Origin: a virus
Direction: 5' to 3' (one strand)
IMG/VR virus record: IMGVR_UViG_3300033156_000526
Span: 1-40,530 of that record
DNA: 40,530 nt
This document shows, in pieces, positions 5,199 to 13,825 of this stretch. The notes under the pieces are model-generated. The model was given only the letters and a program-made list of their open reading frames with translations, ran no database searches and was not told where the DNA came from. Both the position numbers and the translations under genes were made by a program. Numbering within the stretch: position 1 is the stretch's first letter; every line of letters begins with the position of its first letter.

Positions 5199-6371
5199 AT
5201 GGACGAGGCTCGTCGAGCGAATGGTGTGGGTTGTAGTGGTGGGGGTTGTGGGGTTGGTTCGGGTGTTGGTGGTGGTTTATATGTGAATCCTGAGCGGAGT
5301 TTAGCGTGGCGTGAGCGGGCGTTTGCGCGTGCTTATGTTGAGAGTTTGGACGCATCGTACAGTGCGCAGGTAGCTGGAGCTCGTTCGGAGTATGCTGCGG
5401 CGGTTGGAGCGAGGTTGTTATCGAGTGTACGTGTACGTCGGTTGATAGCGAAGTATTTACGGAAGCAGGTTCCTGACTGGCGTTTTTTAGCGCATCAGTT
5501 GGTAGCGGAGTTGAAGGCGATAGCGTTTAGTGACATAGGGTTGGTAGTAGGTTGGGACGCGGATGGTCGGATACGTTACAACAGGAGTTCGGATTTAGGT
5601 TCTGTACGGAAGGCGATAAGCAGTGTAACGGTACGGACGTTGGGCAAGGGTGGGTCGAAGATTTCTCAGGTGAAGATGCACGACAAGGGTCGTGCGATGC
5701 GGTTATTGGCGCAGGTATGTGGGATATTGGCGCGTGCGGAGTCTGACGAGCGAGTAGTTGGTGCATCTCGTCCGGTTTCTGGTGGTCCTGGTTGGAGTTC
5801 ACGTCCGCCTGGGGTGTGCATTATTGTGGAGCAGTTACCGGCTGCTGGTGGTGGTGATGGTGGTGGTGGTTCGTCTGTTGTTGGCGGCGGTAGTGGTGGT
5901 AGTTCTGTTGGCAGGGGTGGTCCTGATTTGGATGCTGGCAAGGCGGTTCGTTTGGTTGAGTCGGTTGAGGTTCCGGCGGAGGAGTCGGGGCCAGAGGGGG
6001 TGGTTGAGGGTGAGTTCAAGAAGGATGTTTCGGCCAAGTCGGAGTTCGATGAGCGGTCTGGGTCTACGTCTAAGGTCGAGGCTGGAGCTAAAGGCAAGGT
6101 CAAGGTTGGGGGCGGCGTCAAGTCTGGGGGTAAGTCTGGGGTCAAGTCTCGGCGGAAGTCTCGCCGGTCGAAATCTGGTTTGGGGCGTGAGGTTGTTTCT
6201 GGGTCGGTGGTGGAGTCGGCGAGTTGGGGTAGTGTTCCTGCTGGTCCGGTTCGGGTTGATTCTGTTGTTAGTGGTAGTGGTAATGGTGGTGGCAGTGGTT
6301 TATCTTCTTCGGTGAAGTCTGCGTTGGTTGAGCGGTTGCGTAGTCGTCGGGGTTGTTCTTCTACGGCGTAG
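5199..6371 (+). CDS. terS: Terminase small subunit with long low-complexity tail, 390 aa
   Basis: TerS recognises phage DNA and feeds it to the large terminase. The start MDEARRANG at 5199 is chosen because it is the first in-frame ATG; a TTG at 5148 is also open. Residues about 30-165 match the XtmA/Terminase_2 pattern: WRERAFARAYVESLDASYSA, ARSEYAAAVGARLLSSVRVR (helix-turn-helix), ELKAIAFSDIG and KISQVKMHDKGRAMRLLAQV. The rest, from about residue 200, is Gly/Ser/Lys/Val-rich and probably disordered, and makes the protein about twice the usual family length. The gene is markedly poor in C (6 C against 25 G in 6241-6300). terL follows after 13 bases. Confidence 0.8.
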   Translation: MDEARRANGVGCSGGGCGVGSGVGGGLYVNPERSLAWRERAFARAYVESLDASYSAQVAGARSEYAAAVGARLLSSVRVRRLIAKYLRKQVPDWRFLAHQLVAELKAIAFSDIGLVVGWDADGRIRYNRSSDLGSVRKAISSVTVRTLGKGGSKISQVKMHDKGRAMRLLAQVCGILARAESDERVVGASRPVSGGPGWSSRPPGVCIIVEQLPAAGGGDGGGGSSVVGGGSGGSSVGRGGPDLDAGKAVRLVESVEVPAEESGPEGVVEGEFKKDVSAKSEFDERSGSTSKVEAGAKGKVKVGGGVKSGGKSGVKSRRKSRRSKSGLGREVVSGSVVESASWGSVPAGPVRVDSVVSGSGNGGGSGLSSSVKSALVERLRSRRGCSSTA

Positions 6372-6384
6372 GGGTTTTTGGGCA

Positions 6385-7878
6385 GTGAAGAAGCCGAGTT
6401 TAGAGGATTTTGCTACGGGTTTGACTGAGTGGTCTTCTGGTCGGCAGATACACTGTCGGTTGACTGCGCGGCAGATGGAAGCGTTTCGTGTTTTGGAGTT
6501 TGACGATTCTGTTACGGACGTTTTATACGGTGGCAGCAAGGGTGGTGGCAAGAGTGTTTTTTTATGTTTTTGGGCATATTATAAGGCGATACAGTTAGCT
6601 GACCAGTTGAATCTTCAGCCTGGTTTAGTGGTTCCTCACGTTGGTTGGATAGGTCGGAAGGTTGGGAGTGATTTCACGGCGACGACTCTTCAGACGTGGA
6701 CGGCGATGTCTGATATGATACCGCCTGAGACGTATGAGATACGGACAGGTACTGAGCGGACGCCTCGTCACATTTTGATAGACGGCAGGGTAGCGATAGA
6801 CTACGGGGGGTTGGACAATCAGCGGGAGCGGAGCAAGTTCAACAGTGCCGAGTACATTTTCATTTGTGTTGACCAGGCTGAGGAGACGACTCGTGACGAC
6901 ATTAGCACGTTGCGTGCGAGTCGTCGTATGCGGATAGCGGGGCAGCATTTTCGGTACAAGGGTTTGTTCACGGCGAATCCGAGTCCTGGTTGGTTGCGGG
7001 ACGAGTTCATCACGAATCCTCGTGCCGGGTGCAAGTTTGTTCAGGCGTTGCCTGGTGACAATCCGTTTTTGCCTTCGGATTATATTGAGACGTTGCGGCG
7101 GAGTTACGAGTATCGTCCTGAGTTGTTGCAGGCGTATTTGTACGGCAGTTGGTCGAGTTTAGAGAGTCCGAATCAGATGATACATTCGGACTGGGTGGAG
7201 TCTGCTCGGAAGCGGAGCATATTTCGCAGGGGCGTTGGCGGCGAGTTTGAGAAGGCCGAGCATCGTTGTTATGTCAGTTGCGACCCTGCGCGGTATGGTG
7301 ACGACGAGACGGTGATATACGTTTTGGCTGATGGTGAGATAGTTGAGACTGTGATAATGGGTTACTGTTCGACGACGCAAATCAGCAACGCGATATTCCG
7401 GTTGAGCAGGGCTTACGGTACTTGTCCGGCGGTGGTAGAGAGTGTTGGTGCCGATGTTGGTGCTGGTGTAGTGGACGAGTTGCGGGATATGGGGGTTGAG
7501 GTTTTGGCGTACAATCCGGCGAAGCGGCTGTCCACGGAGCACTTCAATTTGCGTGCCGAGGCTTGGGATACGGCCTCGAAGATATTCTGTCGGGGGGATT
7601 TTGGGGCGGAATCGAACGTAGTTTTTTCGTGCAGGGATATTGACACGCAGTTGGAGGCGCAGTTATGCTCGGTTACGTACAAGTACCGCAACGGCAAGTT
7701 GATGGTCGAGTCGAAGGAAGACTTGAAGCGGAAATTGGGTCGTAGTCCAGACCGTGCGGACGCTTACGTTGCCGGATTGTGGGCCTGGTCGAAGATGCAG
7801 AGTTTGCGGCGTCTTGGCGACCGCAGGGCGGATTATAAGCGACTGAGTGAACAGTATCGTTCGCCCTGGGCGGTTTGA
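6385..7878 (+). CDS. terL: Terminase large subunit, 497 aa
   Basis: The ATPase-nuclease motor that packages DNA through the portal. The GTG start at 6385 lies 13 bases after the terS stop, with AGGGG upstream; the longer frame from 6328 overlaps terS. Walker A is GGSKGGGKS at residues 49-57, and Walker B is YIFICVDQAEE at 157-167, followed by a TANPSPGW coupling segment at about 197-203. The RNase H-like nuclease domain shows CDPARYGDDE (D300), VESVGADVG (351-359) and SPDRADAY (454-461, D459). Length is typical. Composition is G/T-rich and C-poor like terS, and changes at the portal gene. Confidence 0.95.
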   Translation: MKKPSLEDFATGLTEWSSGRQIHCRLTARQMEAFRVLEFDDSVTDVLYGGSKGGGKSVFLCFWAYYKAIQLADQLNLQPGLVVPHVGWIGRKVGSDFTATTLQTWTAMSDMIPPETYEIRTGTERTPRHILIDGRVAIDYGGLDNQRERSKFNSAEYIFICVDQAEETTRDDISTLRASRRMRIAGQHFRYKGLFTANPSPGWLRDEFITNPRAGCKFVQALPGDNPFLPSDYIETLRRSYEYRPELLQAYLYGSWSSLESPNQMIHSDWVESARKRSIFRRGVGGEFEKAEHRCYVSCDPARYGDDETVIYVLADGEIVETVIMGYCSTTQISNAIFRLSRAYGTCPAVVESVGADVGAGVVDELRDMGVEVLAYNPAKRLSTEHFNLRAEAWDTASKIFCRGDFGAESNVVFSCRDIDTQLEAQLCSVTYKYRNGKLMVESKEDLKRKLGRSPDRADAYVAGLWAWSKMQSLRRLGDRRADYKRLSEQYRSPWAV

Positions 7879-7892
7879 AGGAGAAAGACGCG

Positions 7893-9884
7893 ATGTCGGC
7901 GCTTGGGTACATCAGTGACAGCACTTCGGCGAAGCGTACCGAATACGAGGGCCTTTACGACTACTATTATGGTGCGTGGAAGTCGTACATTGACGAAGCT
8001 CGTCTTGACCTTGAGATGCACCTTGGTGCTCATTTCACTGCCGAGCAGCTTGAGCAGGCTCGGCGGACGGGTCGGCGGTTGTATCCGTTCAACAAGACAG
8101 CTCGGCAGGTGGACCTGATTTCGGGCTATGAGATACGGAATCGGCACATTCTGAAGATTGAGGCCCAGGAGGACACTTACGCTGCTGCTGCTCGGCAGCA
8201 CACGACGCTGATTATGCAGCAGATGGCGCGCGGAGGTTATCAGACGCTCAGCGAGGCGTTCAAGTGGGGTTCGCTTGTGACCGGCTCGAACCTTGTCGAG
8301 GTGTATGTGGACCGGTACGGGCAGATGGGTTTCGCGCGCAGACCGTACAACAGCTTTCTTTTGGACCCGGAGTTGACGAAGCTGGACCTGTCGGATTGCA
8401 GCAACATTCTGACCGGCCAGTGGTTGAACGCGGACAAAATCAAGCAGTTGTTACCGACCGAGGCCGAGAAGATAGACTCTATTCCGCCGCACGGTGCGCG
8501 GCGCTGGATTTCCGATATGCAATATCCTCGGCGCGATGAGATACGGCTGTACGAGGAGCGTTGGCGCAAGCGTACTGAGGACCGCAAGGTCGTGATGTTC
8601 ACGGGGACAGGGCAGACGGTTCCGTGGCGTTCTTTCTATCGTCATCCGGCGGTTGGGGGTGCCGAGAACGCCTATCGGCTGATGAATCGCTTGCGTTGGC
8701 CGGACGGCTCACCGGTGTTCATCAAGTTGTTGAAGGCCGAGACCAGGGTGGACCTTCAGATATTCGTTGACGGTTACCTGGTCTGGGAAGGGCCGAACCC
8801 GACGGGTCTGGACGACTACAACGCCGTCTGGCTGGCCGGGGAATTTGCGCCCGAGATGAACAGGGACGAATTGCGTCTTCGGAGCCTGACCAGGCGGCTG
8901 CGCGAGCCGCAGCACGCACGGGACAAGCGTCTGAACCAAGCGATAGACATCATCGAGACCTCGCTGAACAGCGGCAAAATCGTGCGTGAGAACACGTTGG
9001 TGAACCCGGAAGATGCCTTCAAGAGCGGGCAGGGCCAGGTCCTTTTCGTGCGCAACGATTTTTCCGGTTCTCTGGAGGACGCCGTACAGTCTTTGAAGGG
9101 GCCGGGTTTGCCTGCGGGCGTGCTGGAATTGATTACGATTCTGGACAAGGAAGAGACCGAGACGACCGGTTTGAACCAGGAGATTTTCGGCAGCGACGAC
9201 AACCAGCGGGACATTCCGGGGATTCTGGCGAAGTTTCGGACCGGCCAGGCGTTGACGGCCCAGCAGAGCCTTTTTCAGACGTACCGCGAAGCGAAGCGGC
9301 AGCTTGGCCTCAAGATAATCCGGCTCAACCAGATGTACATAGACCCTGTCTCGCTGATGCGCAGAATCAAGGAGCCGCCTGCGAAGGGTTTCTACGAACC
9401 TGCGCTTGCCAAATACGACTGCGTGCCGGTCGAGGGCTTGTTGACGGACAGCCAAAAGGCTTTGCATTTCGCCGAGATGAAGGCTTTGTATGCGATGTTC
9501 CCGAACCTCGTACCGGCCAGTCTTGTGCTGGAAGCGGCGCCGATACAACAGCCGGAAAAGCTCCTACAGGCCGTTCGGCAGCGTGAACAGATGCAGGAGT
9601 TCCTGCTCAAGGCCCAGTTGGAGAGCAAACAGGCGATGGATGCGGTTCTCCAGGCCCAGGCGGTTGAGGACCTTGCCCAGGCACGCCAGAGGCGTGGCCA
9701 GGCGATGCTCGACGAGACCCGGACCCTGGTCGAAATCCAGAAAATCGGCAGCGAACCGCGCCTCGGCTTGCTTGACAGGTACATAAAAGCGCTTGAAATT
9801 ATCAACAAGAACATCCAGGCTATGCAGGAGCAGAGAAATGCCGTGGTCGGCCAGGGACGCCAGCCGGCACACCAAGCGGGCTAA
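7893..9884 (+). CDS. Portal protein, P22-like, 663 aa
   Basis: The dodecameric ring at the capsid vertex through which DNA passes. The start MSALGYISD at 7893 has GAAGGAG nine bases before it. The N-terminal YDYYYGAWKSYIDEARLD, the RRLYPFNKTARQVDLISGYE segment, FKWGSLVTGSNLVEVYVD (typical portal core) and a C-terminal Gln/Ala/Leu-rich helical region (about 560-650, QLESKQAMDAVLQAQAVEDL, like the portal barrel) fit the P22 gp1-type family. P22 portal is 725 residues, so the size is right. Position directly after terL supports the call. Confidence 0.9.
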   Translation: MSALGYISDSTSAKRTEYEGLYDYYYGAWKSYIDEARLDLEMHLGAHFTAEQLEQARRTGRRLYPFNKTARQVDLISGYEIRNRHILKIEAQEDTYAAAARQHTTLIMQQMARGGYQTLSEAFKWGSLVTGSNLVEVYVDRYGQMGFARRPYNSFLLDPELTKLDLSDCSNILTGQWLNADKIKQLLPTEAEKIDSIPPHGARRWISDMQYPRRDEIRLYEERWRKRTEDRKVVMFTGTGQTVPWRSFYRHPAVGGAENAYRLMNRLRWPDGSPVFIKLLKAETRVDLQIFVDGYLVWEGPNPTGLDDYNAVWLAGEFAPEMNRDELRLRSLTRRLREPQHARDKRLNQAIDIIETSLNSGKIVRENTLVNPEDAFKSGQGQVLFVRNDFSGSLEDAVQSLKGPGLPAGVLELITILDKEETETTGLNQEIFGSDDNQRDIPGILAKFRTGQALTAQQSLFQTYREAKRQLGLKIIRLNQMYIDPVSLMRRIKEPPAKGFYEPALAKYDCVPVEGLLTDSQKALHFAEMKALYAMFPNLVPASLVLEAAPIQQPEKLLQAVRQREQMQEFLLKAQLESKQAMDAVLQAQAVEDLAQARQRRGQAMLDETRTLVEIQKIGSEPRLGLLDRYIKALEIINKNIQAMQEQRNAVVGQGRQPAHQAG

Positions 9885-10026
9885 GACGCCGGCGCAGAAG
9901 CGCAAGTGGGCGAAGGTCGCAAACGCGGCCTTGCGCGAGTACGGAGACGAAGGCCGGGCTGTAAGAGCGGCGAATGCGGCCCTTATCCCGAAGAAAAAGA
10001 AAAAGGCCAAGAAAAGGAAACGTTGA
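9838..10026 (+). CDS. Small Lys-rich phage protein (MPWSARDASRHTK type), 62 aa
   Basis: The start at 9838 has GGAG seven bases upstream and lies inside the end of the portal gene (47-base overlap). The motif WSARDASRHTKRAKTPAQK, then WAKVANAALREYGDEG and AVRAANAAL, matches a small family common in phage and bacterial genomes that resembles ChaB-like proteins. The C-terminus is a strongly basic Lys/Arg run and may bind DNA. Role unknown; the head-gene context suggests a minor virion or assembly component. Confidence 0.75.
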   Translation: MPWSARDASRHTKRAKTPAQKRKWAKVANAALREYGDEGRAVRAANAALIPKKKKKAKKRKR

Positions 10027-10350
10027 ATGAGAATCACGAACACGGGCGTATTGCAGCCGGGCTGTATGCAGCGCGTGACGGACCCAGTTTTCGGGGCGAT
10101 GATAATGCAGTTGCGCAGGGCGCAGAAGGGTTCGCGCGAGATAGTCTTGACCCCTGGTTCTCACGGTTGGGGCTATCTGCGACCTGAAATCCTCGCCCAG
10201 GTCCACGCTGCCAGGAAGGATGCAGCCACCTACTACAATTGCTCGGTGAATAACATCGAAATCCGCGTGATACTCGACTCGCAGAAGCGGGCAACGATAC
10301 ACGCCAGGCGCCGCGAATCGGTGCGTCTGGCCGAAGGAATGGCCAAGTAA
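10027..10350 (+). CDS. Hypothetical protein in head module, 107 aa
   Basis: The ATG at 10027 abuts the TGA of the previous gene, so translation is probably coupled. The product (MRITNTGVLQPGCMQRVTDP...) is compact with mixed alpha/beta character (SREIVLTPGSHGWGYLRPEI, NNIEIRVILDSQKRA). No known family is recognised. Position between portal and scaffold suggests a role in head assembly. Confidence 0.7.
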   Translation: MRITNTGVLQPGCMQRVTDPVFGAMIMQLRRAQKGSREIVLTPGSHGWGYLRPEILAQVHAARKDAATYYNCSVNNIEIRVILDSQKRATIHARRRESVRLAEGMAK

Positions 10351-10364
10351 AAGGGGCGGACAAA

Positions 10365-11180
10365 ATGCCACAAGACAAAGAGCAAACGGGCGTAATAGAC
10401 GACGCCGCCGGTCGTCAAGTAACGGGCGTAAATCAAGATGTTTCTGGCGCCGCCGGCCAGCAAGACAATTCCGGTGCACCCGGTGCTGACGAAGAGAAGC
10501 AGGGAATGCTTGCAGCAGTTCAGGCCGAACGAAAGGCCCGGCAGCAGGCGGAGCAGGAGCTTGAAAATCTCAAGCAACAGATGCAGCTCCTTCAGTTTGC
10601 GCAGATGCGCGGCGCTATGGCCAATCCTGCGCAACCCGGTGCAGTGCCGGTCCAGGAACCGGACCCCTTCGCCGATGAGGCCCAGAACCTCAGCGACGAA
10701 GACCTAATGACTGTTGGGATGGCGAAGAAATACGTTGCCAAAATCCAGCAGCAGCAACGACAACAGGAATTGCAGATGCAGGTTCAGCAATTCCGCCAGC
10801 AGCACGCTGACTTTGACGAGCTTGTCGGGACAATCGACTTGTTGGGGACGTTCAAGCCGAGTCCGCTTCTCCAGGAAGTGCTCCGCGAACATCCGTACCT
10901 TGTGAACGACCTCGCACAGTTGCCTTCCGCCCCGATAGTCGCGTACAACCTCGCCAAGCAGAAGAAGTTGGAGAAAGAGCTCCAGGAGATGCAGAAGCGC
11001 AGCCAGGAGCACCAGACCCTGCAAAACGCACAGGCTCAAACGAAGCCTATGCCAGCGGCAGCGGCGGGGACCTCATCCGGCGCATCGAATCAGATAGCGA
11101 ACCTTGACCCGGAGAGGCCCGAAGACCGCCAGGCCATATATAAGCTCGTCGATGATATGCTCGCGGGCAAGTTCGGCTAA
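10365..11180 (+). CDS. Scaffold-like head assembly protein, 271 aa
   Basis: Scaffolds template the procapsid and are then removed. A Gln/Gly-rich acidic N-terminus is followed by long charged coiled coils (residues about 50-80, QAERKARQQAEQELENLKQQ; about 123-145; 210-225) and a basic, helical C-terminal end. No enzymatic motif is seen. Length, high Gln/Glu/Lys content and the place immediately before the major capsid gene are typical of podovirus scaffolds. AGGGGCGG lies about 10 bases before the ATG. Confidence 0.75.
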   Translation: MPQDKEQTGVIDDAAGRQVTGVNQDVSGAAGQQDNSGAPGADEEKQGMLAAVQAERKARQQAEQELENLKQQMQLLQFAQMRGAMANPAQPGAVPVQEPDPFADEAQNLSDEDLMTVGMAKKYVAKIQQQQRQQELQMQVQQFRQQHADFDELVGTIDLLGTFKPSPLLQEVLREHPYLVNDLAQLPSAPIVAYNLAKQKKLEKELQEMQKRSQEHQTLQNAQAQTKPMPAAAAGTSSGASNQIANLDPERPEDRQAIYKLVDDMLAGKFG

Positions 11181-11236
11181 AGCCGCCAAGAGATGATAAA
11201 ACCGAAGATATGACCAACTGAAGGAGATTACGAGCT

Positions 11237-12169
11237 ATGGCTGACAAGAATATGACGACGACCAGTCGGCTCGACCATCCTGTCGGGATACACTTCATCA
11301 AGCAGTTTCTTGCTTATGCGATGCCTGGTATGCCCTACGCCAAGTTCGGGCAGCAAGTGACGATGCCGGCACACGCGGGCGAAACTGTGAAGTTCCGAAG
11401 ATGGGCGGCGCCGACGGCCCAGACGACTCCGCTTCAAGAGGACGTGGACCCCGCGCCCATTTTGCCGCACAAGACCGACATTTCGGCCACTGTGCGGGAG
11501 TACGGCGCCAGAGTTCGCGTCTCGGCCTGGCTGGACCTTACCGGGTTGAGCCAGGAAGGGGCCGAGTTGACCAAGTGGCTCAGTGACCAGTTCGCACTGA
11601 CAATCGACACGCTCTGTCGAGAGGTTCTGGCGGCAGGGGCAAGCACGTATACCTGCGCCAACGGCAGCCCGACGACGACACTGCTGAACGCGACAGACCT
11701 CGATATTGTGGTCCAGACGCTCCTCGGCAACAACGCCAGGCCCATAACGCCTCTGATGACTGCCGCTGTGGGCCAGGGAACCAGCCCGTTGTCCGATTCG
11801 TTCGTCGTGATTGCCCATACGGACCTCTACAGGGACCTCAAGGCGGTTGCCGGTTGGCGGGATGTCCGCAACTATGCGGCTCCTGGCCAGGCATACGACG
11901 GCGAAGTCGGGGCCACGGACCACCTGCGATGGATACTGACGACGAACGGCTACAAGAGCGGCAGCAACTACTACTGCACCGTGCTGGCGCGCGACGCCTT
12001 CGGCAACATCAGGATTCCAAGCGGGGAAAAGCTCCTCGGCTACAAACCCCCGGAGCAGGCTGGAAGCGAAATGAACCGGTACAGCGTCTATTTCTGGCTG
12101 GCGAATTATGTCGCCCAGATTCTCAATGACGCTTATCTCATCAACATCATCTGCACGAAGAGCAGCTAA
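11237..12169 (+). CDS. Major capsid protein, N4-gp56 family, 310 aa
   Basis: Forms the icosahedral shell. The start MADKNMTTTSRL has GAAGGAG 12 bases upstream. The HAGETVKFRRWAAPTAQTTP segment (about 50-69), DISATVREYGARVRVSAWLDL (about 84-104) and ALTIDTLCREVLAAG (about 122-136) follow the N4 gp56 capsid pattern (a K/R-FRR strand, a VxQYG-x-V/A strand, then LDxxxREVL-A/N-G). FVVIAHTDLYRDLKAV and LLGYKPPEQAG fit the domain further on. The family is about 310-400 residues, so this is a compact member. Confidence 0.9.
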   Translation: MADKNMTTTSRLDHPVGIHFIKQFLAYAMPGMPYAKFGQQVTMPAHAGETVKFRRWAAPTAQTTPLQEDVDPAPILPHKTDISATVREYGARVRVSAWLDLTGLSQEGAELTKWLSDQFALTIDTLCREVLAAGASTYTCANGSPTTTLLNATDLDIVVQTLLGNNARPITPLMTAAVGQGTSPLSDSFVVIAHTDLYRDLKAVAGWRDVRNYAAPGQAYDGEVGATDHLRWILTTNGYKSGSNYYCTVLARDAFGNIRIPSGEKLLGYKPPEQAGSEMNRYSVYFWLANYVAQILNDAYLINIICTKSS

Positions 12170-12194
12170 CATCTGAATCTGAAAGGACAGGCAA

Positions 12195-12821
12195 ATGCGA
12201 ATCAAAACCGGTAGATTCGTCGGAGACGGCGGGTTGGTGTATCTGCCGATAGGCTTCGTCCCGGACTTCTTCTTTCTGCTGGACCACGCTACGAACGCAC
12301 TCCTCTACTATTGGTTCGAGGATATGGAAGACCTTGAGGCTTCCGGCAGCCAGGAAGGCGTCAAAGACGCTGCTGGCACGAAGACCAAACTGGCGGACGA
12401 CGGCGGAATCGTGGCGTATGACAGCGGCTCTGAGGGGCCGAGTATTGCAGAGTGGGAAGCCTCGACAAGCTATACGGCGCGCTCGGCGACGGCACACGGC
12501 GATTATGTCAAGCCGACCGGCAGCGGCGTGACCGAGGAAGGCGATGCGGCGGATACTCAGGCCATTTTTGAGTGTGTGACTGCTGGGACGAGTGGTTCAA
12601 GCGAACCGGCGTGGCCCGTCGAAATCGGCGGTCAAGTCAACGACAATGGCGTTTATTGGGAGCGCGTGAACGTTGCCCACGAGCGCCTCGGCTACCAGGG
12701 AGTGCGCGTGGCTGCCGCCCTTCAGACGGACGGCAACTCGTACTACTACTTGGCGCTGCAAGGCGAAAAAGCCAATCACGGCGACGTGACCGGCTGGACG
12801 GACGGCGTTCAAGGCGCGTAA
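12195..12821 (+). CDS. Putative capsid decoration protein with WxA-GTSG-EPxWP repeat domain, 208 aa
   Basis: AAAGGA precedes the ATG. The N-terminal 50 residues are hydrophobic/aromatic (VPDFFFLLDHATNALLYYWF). Residues about 85-160 hold the phage module WEASTSYTARSATAHGDYVK...FECVTAGTSGSSEPAWP...NDNGVYW, a small beta domain related in look to carbohydrate-binding modules and often found on virion surfaces. It sits right after the capsid gene, so decoration of the head is the best guess. No enzyme signature. Confidence 0.6.
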   Translation: MRIKTGRFVGDGGLVYLPIGFVPDFFFLLDHATNALLYYWFEDMEDLEASGSQEGVKDAAGTKTKLADDGGIVAYDSGSEGPSIAEWEASTSYTARSATAHGDYVKPTGSGVTEEGDAADTQAIFECVTAGTSGSSEPAWPVEIGGQVNDNGVYWERVNVAHERLGYQGVRVAAALQTDGNSYYYLALQGEKANHGDVTGWTDGVQGA

Positions 12822-12867
12822 ATCGTAACAGTGTAACCTTGAAGCTCACGGAAAGGAACTGAAGACT

Positions 12868-13620
12868 ATGTCTGCAACTGCAAACTCAGGCTCGGTGGCT
12901 GGCGCATCGGTCCACCCGACTTCATCCACCTCAACGGTGACTCCCAACCATCCTGACCTCGCTGCACCTGAGCCGAGCCAGAATTACCGCGAACTGAGCA
13001 GCTTTGACCGCAAGCAGTTGTTGAAGTTTGCGGAAAAACTTGGCCTCAAGCTCAACCCGAACATCAACAAGGAGCAACTCATCACGAAGATTCAGGTTGA
13101 GCAGACCAAACAGCAGTTGCAGATACAGGAACAGGCCAAACGTGAGCTTCAACTTGAGAAGATGCGGGCGGCGGGCCTACTCGATAGGCGAACTCGCCCG
13201 ACGTTCGAGGAGGTGGCGATATATGGAGGCGAATGGGAAGGTCGCAAGTATAAGCCGAGCAAGCGGGTCATCGTCCAGATACTCGCTGCCGACGGCTCGA
13301 CCGACATCGAGTTTTCCAAAGGCCCCATATATTTCCACCTCGTCTGTGAGGACAAGAACGGCAAACCCGTCCTCAACTGTGTCCCAGAATGCTTGATTAG
13401 TGAAAGCCCACAATATCAGGAGATTTCGTTGGCACACAAGGGAATGCCGGTCTTTTCCGACGGGATAGACCCTCTTACCGGCAGGCGTGTGAGCCGCAAG
13501 AGCGGAACAACCCGCCGCTTCCGCTTCATCAAAATCAAAGACGCTCCCCCTGACACTCCGTTCGGTCCGTATTTCGAGGCCGAAGGGAATGAGACTTCTG
13601 AGGAAAAAGAAAATGGCTAA
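12868..13620 (+). CDS. Hypothetical virion-module protein with SAP/HeH-like segment, 250 aa
   Basis: AAGGA lies upstream of the ATG. A Ser/Thr/Pro-rich N-terminus is followed at residues about 44-72 by DRKQLLKFAEKLGLKLNPNI and NKEQLITKI, a helix-extended-loop-helix (SAP/HeH-like) pattern often used for nucleic-acid or protein contact. A Gln-rich coiled coil comes next and then a beta-rich C-terminal domain (KPSKRVIVQILAADGSTDIE, GPIYFHLVCEDKNGKPVLNC). No specific family is known. The C-terminus is acidic. Confidence 0.65.
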   Translation: MSATANSGSVAGASVHPTSSTSTVTPNHPDLAAPEPSQNYRELSSFDRKQLLKFAEKLGLKLNPNINKEQLITKIQVEQTKQQLQIQEQAKRELQLEKMRAAGLLDRRTRPTFEEVAIYGGEWEGRKYKPSKRVIVQILAADGSTDIEFSKGPIYFHLVCEDKNGKPVLNCVPECLISESPQYQEISLAHKGMPVFSDGIDPLTGRRVSRKSGTTRRFRFIKIKDAPPDTPFGPYFEAEGNETSEEKENG

Positions 13621-13825
13621 GAAGAAGAAGAAGCGCTTCGCGCTCAAAAAGATACTCGTCCGCCCGAACGTGACGTACCGTGAATGTAACAGTTTCGACG
13701 AGGTGACGGTTCTGGTCAATGAGCTTCTCTCGACGCAGAGGGCGCTCGTCGCAGAAATTGGCCGGCTCGCCGAGTTCATCAACGACGGCGCGAACGGCGC
13801 GGACCCTACAAAGGAGACAGACTGA
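13613..13825 (+). CDS. Small Lys-rich coiled protein, 70 aa
   Basis: The ATG at 13613 is within the last codons of the upstream gene (ATGGCTAA) with AGGA eight bases before. A Lys-rich N-terminus (MAKKKKKRFALKKI) precedes a helical segment (EVTVLVNELLSTQRALVAEI). The next gene starts by a one-base TGATG overlap. Likely a small structural or accessory component; no family recognised. Confidence 0.65.
   Translation: MAKKKKKRFALKKILVRPNVTYRECNSFDEVTVLVNELLSTQRALVAEIGRLAEFINDGANGADPTKETD

Noticed and set aside
8709-9548. 279-codon leftward ORF within the portal gene
   Set aside because: Shadow of the well-supported portal frame; no independent start signal.
11228-12205. 325-codon leftward ORF opposite the capsid gene
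   Set aside because: Exactly antisense to a recognised capsid gene and lacks motifs.
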